This document shows, one piece after another, positions 58,007-64,000 of a DNA stretch of 64,000 bases. Made by a program: the position numbers and the translations under genes. The stretch's first letter is position 1. Each line of letters opens with the position of its first letter. The stretch is taken from the NCBI GenBank assembly GCA_009773355.1, contig WRPG01000010.1, forward strand, positions 1 through 64,000, in the 5' to 3' direction. The stretch comes from Limisphaerales bacterium. GTDB taxonomy: Bacteria; Verrucomicrobiota; Verrucomicrobiia; Limisphaerales; SXTU01. The notes below the pieces were generated by a model. It made no database searches, had not been told where the DNA came from, and saw only the letters and a list, made by a program, of their open reading frames with translations.

Positions 58007-58624
58007 TCACTTCACTCGTGCGGCGACAGCCTCCACAAGTTTCCGCTCCTGTTCGGGGAAAATCTCAGTTTCCGGTCTCCAATCTGCGTAGTTCACCGGG
58101 GCATGCGAAGTGGTATACATCGCCACATTCACTAACGCACCGGTGGATGAGATGAAGAAATAACCGAACCCCGTGCCATTGATGACAGTGCCTTTCATTC
58201 CATCGCCTTTGGTTATTTTGCCTTCATATCCGTTTGGAGAAAAGTATTGCATTCCCTTCACCGGCGATTCGACGACACGAACTCTGCCGCCGAGCTCTTC
58301 AATGCTATGAGCGCGTTGCTTGATGACCTCCTCAGGTGGGAGCGTGCTCTGGCGACGGACAGAGACTTGGATTGCTTGCCTGACCCCTTCACTAAAATTG
58401 TCCACTTGCTTCGCTTTGATGACAAACCACCAAGCATCTGGATTCATTTGAAGGCGCGGCAGCTCGCTGGGGACTCGCACCTGAACGCCGTTTAGGAGGT
58501 GTTCTTTCCAGGTGCTGGGGTCATTTGACCAGTTGGCCTCAAACTGGGCTGTCCGGCAGCTCGCCAGGCAGAGCGGGACCAAACAAGTGAGCAACAGAAC
58601 CTTCTGGAGCGAGTATCCTTTCAT
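58007..58624 (-). CDS. Lipoprotein of unknown function
   Basis: From the ATG at 58624 the protein has 205 residues. It has a signal peptide with a lipobox (LCLASC, Cys23). The rest is mixed alpha/beta with FVIKAKQVDNFSEGVRQAIQ, SPVKGMQYFSPNGYEGKI and NVAMYTTSHAPVNYADWRPE; no family is recognised. An ATG at 58648 would add eight residues before the signal. Codon use is less GC-rich than the neighbours. It lies between xseA and the YmdB-type gene on the same strand. Confidence 0.72.
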   Translation of the reverse strand: MKGYSLQKVLLLTCLVPLCLASCRTAQFEANWSNDPSTWKEHLLNGVQVRVPSELPRLQMNPDAWWFVIKAKQVDNFSEGVRQAIQVSVRRQSTLPPEEVIKQRAHSIEELGGRVRVVESPVKGMQYFSPNGYEGKITKGDGMKGTVINGTGFGYFFISSTGALVNVAMYTTSHAPVNYADWRPETEIFPEQERKLVEAVAARVK

Positions 58625-58649
58625 GAGTTTTGAGTTTGGATGACTCATG

Positions 58650-59435
58650 CTAGGTCACAAGCGCCTCCGACACCCGCTGAATCGCCGTCGCCTTCCCCGT
58701 CTTGTCATCCAGTTCGATGACCACGCCTTGCAGCAGCACGCGGTCGCGGGCCACGGAGAAGCGGCGGGGCTGGCTGGTGATGAAGCGCTCGATGATGGGC
58801 TGGATGTCGCGGCCCAGGCAGCTTTCGTGCGGGCCGGTGAAGCCCGCGTCGCACAGGAAGGCCGTGCCGCCGGGGAAGATTTGCTCGTCCGCCGTCTGCA
58901 CGTGCGTGTGCGTGCCCACCACGGCGCTGACCTGCCCGTCGAGCATCCGCGCGATGGCGATTTTCTCCGAGGTCGCCTCGGCGTGCATGTCCACGAAGAT
59001 GAAGGGCGTGTGCTGCCGGAGCTGCTCGACCTCGGGGCGCACGCGGATGAACGGGTTGTCCAGCGGCGGCATGAAGGTGCGGCCTTGCAAGTTGATGACC
59101 GCGAGCAAACGCCCGTCCGGCAGGCGGTGCGTGGTGCTGCCCTGGCCGGGCGAGCCGGGGGGGTAGTTCAGCGGGCGCACGAAGCGCGGCTCGCCGGTGA
59201 GCAGCACGGAGACTTCCTTCTGGTCCCAGAGATGGTCGCCGCTGGTGATGATGTCCACGCCGGCGGCGAAGAGGTCCGCCGCCGTCTCGGGCGTGATGCC
59301 GGAACCGCCCGCCGAGTTCTCGCCATTGGCGATGACGACATCGAGGCCGTGGCGTGCGCGGAGAACCGGCACCAGCTCGGTCACGGCCCTGCGGCCCGGC
59401 GAGCCGACGACATCGCCGATGAAGAGGATTTTCAC
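58650..59435 (-). CDS. YmdB-type metallophosphoesterase (2',3'-cyclic nucleotide phosphodiesterase)
   Basis: The 261-residue protein (GTG start) matches the TIGR00282/YmdB family: FIGDVVGSPGRRAV, VIANGENSAGGSGITPETA, ITSGDHLWDQKEV, VDMHAEATSEKIAIA and VVGTHTHVQTADEQIFPGG hold the dinuclear metal site residues. YmdB hydrolyses cyclic nucleotides and affects RNA turnover and biofilm choice in Bacillus. Its role here is unknown. Confidence 0.92.
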   Translation of the reverse strand: MKILFIGDVVGSPGRRAVTELVPVLRARHGLDVVIANGENSAGGSGITPETAADLFAAGVDIITSGDHLWDQKEVSVLLTGEPRFVRPLNYPPGSPGQGSTTHRLPDGRLLAVINLQGRTFMPPLDNPFIRVRPEVEQLRQHTPFIFVDMHAEATSEKIAIARMLDGQVSAVVGTHTHVQTADEQIFPGGTAFLCDAGFTGPHESCLGRDIQPIIERFITSQPRRFSVARDRVLLQGVVIELDDKTGKATAIQRVSEALVT

Positions 59436-59479
59436 GCGGCGAGACTAGACGGCGCGGTGAGGCAGGCAAGCTTGCGCGC

Positions 59480-59548
59480 GGAGCGCCGGTGTCCAACCGG
59501 CGGTTCTCACTGCGGCGTGAACGCGCAGGTTGGACACCTGCGCTCCGC
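59480..59548. repeat. Inverted repeat, 24-bp arms
   Basis: CGGAGCGCCGGTGTCCAACC (59480-59503) pairs with 59525-59548 at 22 of 24. Each arm is also a hairpin (CGCCGGTGTCCAACCGGCG and CGCAGGTTGGACACCTGCG). Confidence 0.88.
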
Positions 59549-59600
59549 CGTTTACAGATGTCAGGCTGGAAGCCAGACCTACTTCTGGTAGCGTCGCGGC

Positions 59601-60218
59601 GTGCGCATCAAAGCTTGGTTCCCGACGTTCATTTATTGCGCCCCGCTGCTCCGCACGGGTGCAGCGCGGTTCAACGCGGAGCTGATCAAGGAGGCTTACC
59701 AGCTCCGCGACTTCGACCGCGACGGGCAGAAGTGGTCGAAGAAGAATTACCCCGGCGGCTTCACGAGCTACGGCTCGATGGACAAGCTGCACCAGTTCTC
59801 GTCCACGTTCACCGAGCTGCAACGGCGCATTGATCGGCATGTGAAGGCGTTCGCGCGCAAGCTGGACTTCGACCTCACGAACCGCCGGCTGGAGATGACC
59901 GACTGCTGGGTGAACATCATGCCGCGCCAGACCGCGCACGGCCTGCACCTGCACCCGACCTCGACGATCAGCGGCACCTACTACGTGAAAACGCCCAAGG
60001 GTTGCGCGGCGATCAAGTTCGAAGACCCGCGCCTCGATCGCTTCATGGCCGCTCCGCCGCGCAAGGCCGGGGCAAGCCGGGAGAACCAGACCTTCGCCCA
60101 TTACGCGGCGGAGGCGGGCAACGTCATCCTCTTCGAGAGCTGGCTCCGCCATGAAGTCCCGGCAAATCCGGTCGAGGCCGAGCGCGTGAGCGTGAGTTTC
60201 AACTACAACTGGTTTTGA
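59601..60218 (+). CDS. 2-oxoglutarate-Fe(II) oxygenase-like protein (TIGR02466 family)
   Basis: The 205-residue protein (GTG start) begins MRIKAWFPTFIYCAPLL. The iron-binding core looks intact: the HxHxxS-type segment HGLHLHPTSTISGTYYV supplies the first ligands, and FESWLRHEV followed by RVSVSFNYNW supplies the distal His and the Arg for 2-oxoglutarate. Relatives hydroxylate small molecules or peptides; the substrate is unknown. The stop codon is the first base of a 31-bp palindrome arm. Confidence 0.82.
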   Translation: MRIKAWFPTFIYCAPLLRTGAARFNAELIKEAYQLRDFDRDGQKWSKKNYPGGFTSYGSMDKLHQFSSTFTELQRRIDRHVKAFARKLDFDLTNRRLEMTDCWVNIMPRQTAHGLHLHPTSTISGTYYVKTPKGCAAIKFEDPRLDRFMAAPPRKAGASRENQTFAHYAAEAGNVILFESWLRHEVPANPVEAERVSVSFNYNWF

Positions 60219-60370
60219 ACCACGGATGAACACGGATGAACACGGATGTGGCGGCGGTCTGCGACCGCCGTTTGCGCGGACGCCAACGCCGTTCGTCGGC
60301 GGTCACAGACCGCCGCTACAAGGGCTGGGCGCTTTTCCTCATCCGTGTCCATCAGTGTTCATCCGTGGTT
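60218..60370. repeat. Nested palindrome: 31-bp outer and 22-bp inner arms
   Basis: Outer arms 60218-60248 and 60340-60370 match at 29 of 31 (AACCACGGATGAACACGGAT... ). Inner arms 60249-60270 and 60297-60318 match at 20 of 22, each containing the hairpin CGGCGGTC-nnn-GACCGCCG. The whole gap before fdhD is repeat. Confidence 0.9.
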
Positions 60371-60378
60371 AGAATTCC

Positions 60379-61215
60379 ATGCCTGATTCCCCCGAAATCG
60401 TGCGCGCCGAAATCCTCCGCTGGCGGAAGGGCGAGGAGCCACGTCGAGAGACGGACGCGCTCGCCCGCGAGGAGCCGCTGGAGATTCGCGTGCGGGGGCA
60501 GAGCGTGGCGGTGACGATGCGGACGCCGGGACATGACGCGGAACTGGCTGCTGGTTTCCTGTTGACCGAGGGGCTGGTCCAGCGCCGCGAGGACATCATC
60601 GAGATCGCCCCTTGCCAGCAGGGTGAGGCGGCGCAGCTTGGCAACACGCTCAATGTCTTCCTCGCGCCATCCGTGGTCGTGGACTTCGAGCAGCTCACGC
60701 GGCACGTCTTCGCGTCGTCGAGCTGCGGCCTGTGCGGCAAGGCGACGATTGAGTCCGTCCACCAGCACTTTCCGCCGGTCACATCGCCGGTCTGCATCGC
60801 GCCGGAAGTTCTGCTGCGGCTTCCCGCCAAGCTCGCCGCGCAGCAAACCACCTTCGACCAGACCGGCGGACTCCACGCCGCCGCGCTCTTCACAGCAGCC
60901 GGCGAACTGCTCGTGCTCCGCGAGGACGTGGGCCGGCACAACGCCGTGGACAAGGTGCTGGGCTGGGCCTTCCTCAACGGCCCGTTTCCGCTGGCCGACC
61001 ATGTCCTGCTCGTCAGCGGGCGCGCGTCGTTCGAGATCATGCAGAAGGCGCTGGCCGCGCGCGTGCCGGTGGTGGCGGCGGTCTCCGCGCCGTCGAGTCT
61101 GGCGGTTGAGTTCGCGCAGCGAAGCGGGCAGACGCTGGTGGGCTTCCTGCGGGGCGCGGGGATGAACATTTACGCGGGGACGGAGCGGCTGGCGCAGCCG
61201 GGCGAGAGCGCTTGA
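60379..61215 (+). CDS. fdhD: Formate dehydrogenase accessory sulfurtransferase FdhD
   Basis: The 278-residue protein has the FdhD pattern: TPGHDAELAAGFLLTEGLV, SSCGLCGKATIE with Cys116 and Cys119 carrying the transferred sulfur, EDVGRHNAVDKVLGWA, LLVSGRASFEIMQKA and VGFLRGAGMNIYAG. It passes sulfur to the molybdenum cofactor of formate dehydrogenase. No formate dehydrogenase gene is in the window. The ATG follows the palindrome by eight bases. Confidence 0.94.
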   Translation: MPDSPEIVRAEILRWRKGEEPRRETDALAREEPLEIRVRGQSVAVTMRTPGHDAELAAGFLLTEGLVQRREDIIEIAPCQQGEAAQLGNTLNVFLAPSVVVDFEQLTRHVFASSSCGLCGKATIESVHQHFPPVTSPVCIAPEVLLRLPAKLAAQQTTFDQTGGLHAAALFTAAGELLVLREDVGRHNAVDKVLGWAFLNGPFPLADHVLLVSGRASFEIMQKALAARVPVVAAVSAPSSLAVEFAQRSGQTLVGFLRGAGMNIYAGTERLAQPGESA

Positions 61216-61258
61216 AGCGCCCCCCGCCAACCGCCGTCTGACACCCGTCGTCAAACGC

Positions 61259-63538
61259 TTGAACCCGCTGCCCCAACTCCGTTTCCCGTGTCGGCGATTT
61301 GCCAGCGCCGTCCGGGTCGTGCGTCCGTTCGCGGCGGCTTGGCGCGAGGGGCGCTGCGGACGGCGATGGCAAATCGCCGGCACGGCGCTCGCGGTGCTGG
61401 CGCTGTTCTGCGCGACCCCGGCGCTCGCGGCTCCGGCGAAGGCTCCCGCGCCGCGCGCGTTCAATTTCGAGAACGACATCAGCCCGCTGCTCACGCGGCA
61501 CGGCTGCAATGCCTCGCAGTGCCACGGCAAGGCGGAGGGGCAGAACGGCTTCAAGCTCTCCGTCTTCGGCTACGACGCGCTGGCGGACTGGCGGGCGTTC
61601 ACTGCGGAGAGCAAGGGACGGCGCACTTCGTCGGCCGCGCCGGAGCAAAGCCTCTTTCTCGCCAAGGCGAGCGGCACGATGCCGCACCAGGGCGGGGCGC
61701 GCATCCCGGTCGGTTCGCCGGACTACGAAACCATCCGCGCGTGGCTGGCTGCCGGTGCGCCGTTTGGCTCGACGAATGATGCGAAGGTCGTGCGGGTCGA
61801 GCTGGAGCCACGGGAAAAAATCCTCGCGCCGGGCGCGAAGCTCCAGCTCCGGGTGAATGCGTCTTACTCCGACGGGCGCAAGGCGGACGTGACGCGCTAT
61901 TGCGTGTTTCAGTCCAACAATGACTCACTCGCGAAGGTGGACGAGCACGGCGCGGTGGTCATCGGCTCGCTGCCCGGACAAACGTCGGTGATGGCGCGTT
62001 ATCTCGGCGAAGTCACCTCGTTCATGGCCATCGTGCCGCGGCCGGGCAAGCCGGTCGGCAATGCGGGCTTTGCGGAGTTCAACTTCATTGACCGGCACGT
62101 CAACGCGCACTTGAAGAAGCTCAACCTGCGCCCGAGCGACGTGTGCGATGACGCGACGTTCCTGCGCCGCGCGCACCTCGACATCATCGGCACGCTGCCC
62201 ACGGCGGCGGAGGTGCGGCGCTTCCTCGCGGACGAGTCGTCGGACAAGCGCTCGCAGCTCGTGGACGCCTTGCTGAAGCGGCCTGAATTCGCTGACTTCT
62301 GGGCGCTGAAGTGGGCCGACCTGCTGCGCGTGGACCGGCAGAAGCTCGGCCAGCGCGACGCCTATGCCTACTACCGGTGGATTCGCGGGGAGTTCGCCGC
62401 GAACCGTCCGCTTGACCAGTTTGCCCGCGCGCTGCTCACCGCCGAGGGGCCGCTGGACGACGCGCCCGCCGGGCATTTCTACAAGGTCGTGAGCAAGCCC
62501 GGCGAGATGGCGAACGCGGTTTCGCAGGTCTTCCTCGGCATCCGCATCGCGTGTGCGGAATGCCATCACCACCCCTTCGACCGCTGGAGCCAGGCGGACT
62601 ACTACGGCATGTCCGGCTTCTTCTCGCAGGTGAACGTCCGCAAGGGCGCGCTGGGCGAGACGCTGCTGGCGGAGGGCAATCCCGGCGTGAAACACCCGCG
62701 CACCGGCGCGGCGGTGCAGCCTTACGCGCTGGGCACGGAGATGCCCGCCACCGCGCCCGCTGGCGACCGCCGCCGCGTGCTGGCCGAGTGGTTCACCGCG
62801 CCGGAGAATCCGTGGTTCGCGCGCAACCTCGCCAACCGCCTCGTCGCGCATTTCCTCGGGCGCGGCGTCGTCGAGCCGGTGGACGACGTGCGGGCGACCA
62901 ATCCCGCGGGCAACCCCGCGCTGCTCGACGCGGTGGCCAAGTCGCTCGTGGACGCGCGCTTCGACCTCAAGCAGTTCATCCGCACGCTCACGGCCTCGCG
63001 CACCTACCAGCTTTCCGCGACGCCGAACGACACCAACGCGCAGGACGAGCAGAACTACTCGCGCGCCCTCTTCAAGCGCCTGCCCGCCGAGGTGCTGCTT
63101 GACGCCGTGTGCCAGGTGACGGGCGTGCCGGAGAAGTTTGACGGCGTTCCCGCCGGCGCGCGCGCCATCCAGCTCTGGGACAGCCAGACGCAGCATTATT
63201 TCCTCAAGCTCTTTGGCCGCCCCGTGCGCGTGACGGCCTGCGAGTGCGAGCGCAACAGCGGGGCCAGCATCGCGCAGGTGCTGCATCTGCTGAACTCGCC
63301 GAACTTGCAGGCCAAGCTGACCCACGCCGACGGCCAGCTCGCGCGGCTGGCGGCAGCGCACCCGGACAATGCGAAGCTCGCGGACGAGCTTTACCTGACC
63401 TTCTTCAGCCGGCTGCCGAGCGACACCGAGCGGCAACTGGCCGTGAAGCATCTCGCCGCCAGCCCGAACCGCCTGCAGGCCGTCGAAGATTACGCGTGGA
63501 GCCTGTTGAACGCGGTTGAGTTTGTGTTCAACCACTGA
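61259..63538 (+). CDS. DUF1549/DUF1553 protein with CX4CH motif and Big-2-like domain
   Basis: The 759-residue exported protein has a signal peptide ending near ALAAP (about residues 41-60). Next come a haem-like motif CNASQCHG (CX4CH rather than CXXCH), a bacterial Ig-like domain (LAPGAKLQLRVNASYSDGRK), DUF1549 (about 270-480) and DUF1553 (about 500-750, NPWFARNLANRLVAHFLGRG). The TTG at 61259 is uncertain, since the first 40 codons lie in a palindrome and no ATG is near; a GTG inside is possible. No DUF1501 partner is beside it within the window. Confidence 0.85.
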   Translation: MNPLPQLRFPCRRFASAVRVVRPFAAAWREGRCGRRWQIAGTALAVLALFCATPALAAPAKAPAPRAFNFENDISPLLTRHGCNASQCHGKAEGQNGFKLSVFGYDALADWRAFTAESKGRRTSSAAPEQSLFLAKASGTMPHQGGARIPVGSPDYETIRAWLAAGAPFGSTNDAKVVRVELEPREKILAPGAKLQLRVNASYSDGRKADVTRYCVFQSNNDSLAKVDEHGAVVIGSLPGQTSVMARYLGEVTSFMAIVPRPGKPVGNAGFAEFNFIDRHVNAHLKKLNLRPSDVCDDATFLRRAHLDIIGTLPTAAEVRRFLADESSDKRSQLVDALLKRPEFADFWALKWADLLRVDRQKLGQRDAYAYYRWIRGEFAANRPLDQFARALLTAEGPLDDAPAGHFYKVVSKPGEMANAVSQVFLGIRIACAECHHHPFDRWSQADYYGMSGFFSQVNVRKGALGETLLAEGNPGVKHPRTGAAVQPYALGTEMPATAPAGDRRRVLAEWFTAPENPWFARNLANRLVAHFLGRGVVEPVDDVRATNPAGNPALLDAVAKSLVDARFDLKQFIRTLTASRTYQLSATPNDTNAQDEQNYSRALFKRLPAEVLLDAVCQVTGVPEKFDGVPAGARAIQLWDSQTQHYFLKLFGRPVRVTACECERNSGASIAQVLHLLNSPNLQAKLTHADGQLARLAAAHPDNAKLADELYLTFFSRLPSDTERQLAVKHLAASPNRLQAVEDYAWSLLNAVEFVFNH
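61288..61383. repeat. Palindrome over the start region of the second DUF1549 gene
   Basis: Arms 61288-61314 and 61357-61383 match at 25 of 27 (GTGTCGGCGATTTGCCAGCG... ). The family is that of 42646-42714. It encodes CRRFASAVRVVRPFAAAWRE and onward before the signal peptide core. Confidence 0.88.
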
Positions 63539-63570
63539 TTGCTCCATCCTGCGCGAAACAACGCACGCGT

Positions 63571-64000
63571 ATGAAAATACTTGCCGCCGATGACTCGCGG
63601 GTTTCGCGGAACCTCATCAAGGCCATCTTGGAGGAGATGGATTTTGAAGTGCTCGCTGCGGAGAACGGGCTGGAGGCTTGGCGCATCTTTGAGCGCGAGG
63701 AGATTTCCCTGCTCATCTCGGACTGGATGATGCCGGAGATGGATGGGCTGGAACTGTGCCGGCGCGTCCGCGCCGCCCCGCACCGGCCCGGCTACACCTA
63801 CATCATGATGGTGACGGCGCAGGACGGGTTGAAAAACTTCGTCACCGCCATGGCCGCCGGGGCGGATGACTTCATCGTGAAGCCCTTCGAGCCGGAGATG
63901 CTCCGGTGCCGGATCCGGGTCGCGCAGCGCGTGCTGGCGATGCAGCACGAGCTGCGGGCGCTCGCGGCGGCGCTGCCCTTCTGCGGCGCCTGCGACACCA
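63571..64000 (+). CDS. Response regulator receiver protein, cut by the window end
   Basis: The 143 visible residues start MKILAADDSRVSRNLIKAIL. Acidic Asp7-Asp8, phospho-acceptor Asp51 in ISDWMMPEMDG, Thr82 and Lys104 in VKPFEP complete a CheY-type receiver. A helix with HELRALAAALPFCGAC follows, resembling the linker after the receiver in regulators that lead to an output or further sensing domain. No stop codon is reached. The histidine kinase is not visible. Confidence 0.92.
   Translation, partial: MKILAADDSRVSRNLIKAILEEMDFEVLAAENGLEAWRIFEREEISLLISDWMMPEMDGLELCRRVRAAPHRPGYTYIMMVTAQDGLKNFVTAMAAGADDFIVKPFEPEMLRCRIRVAQRVLAMQHELRALAAALPFCGACDT

Overview
The window is GC-rich (roughly two-thirds G+C by eye), densely coded bacterial chromosome. 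The gene set points to Verrucomicrobiota, probably the Pedosphaera/Limisphaerales side: two DUF1549/DUF1553 proteins with planctomycete-type haem motifs, a DUF1501 TAT-exported protein, two formylglycine sulfatases, a PEP-CTERM protein, a secreted NAVGF-type protein and a giant PQQ-propeller protein. This placement is inferred from families; there is no rRNA in the window.

Layout. 0-4.4 kb: a transposase tail, an S9 peptidase, and a tight operon of ribosome hibernation factor, amidohydrolase and SDR. 4.6-17.7 kb: EF-hand lipoprotein, rlmN, two MFS transporters, a CoA-transferase with an SDR, a 1386-residue exported propeller protein, a CoA-binding protein and a D-aminoacylase-like amidohydrolase. 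17.8-21.5 kb: a glycan locus (two GT4 glycosyltransferases around a GDP-mannose 3,5-epimerase). 21.7-34.1 kb: housekeeping (rho, superoxide dismutase, hisH, hisS-der, aspS, gloA-like VOC protein, AI-2E family permease, RluA-type pseudouridine synthase). 34.2-46.7 kb: Zn alcohol dehydrogenase, a less GC-rich island with the NAVGF and PEP-CTERM proteins plus tRNA-Glu(CUC), two sulfatases around an msrB lipoprotein, an esterase and a YyaL/SPATA20 protein. 46.8-48.3 kb: infA, rpmB, smpB, rpoZ. 48.4-56.2 kb: DUF1501 / small membrane protein / DUF1553 / VOC / Gfo-Idh-MocA / DUF4380-like run. 56.5-64 kb: xseA, lipoprotein, ymdB-type phosphodiesterase, 2OG oxygenase, fdhD, a second DUF1549/DUF1553 protein and a response regulator cut by the window edge.

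The most unusual property is not a gene. Most longer gaps hold near-perfect inverted repeats. Many have one design: each arm is itself a small hairpin, and two arms face each other. Several are nested, one complete palindrome sitting in the loop of another. Some families occur at two or more places (a gapless 124-bp pair at 32.2 and 37.4 kb; a 40-bp arm shared by 17.7 and 42.7 kb). Such elements also lie in frame inside genes: two palindromes, one weaker palindrome and a heptamer tandem in one DUF1553 gene, one palindrome in xseA, one in the start region of the second DUF1549 gene, and one that supplies the start codon and part of the signal peptide of an amidohydrolase. No transposase that could mobilise them is visible in the window.

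All alignments and counts were made by hand. Gene families are named from motifs and general similarity, without any search.
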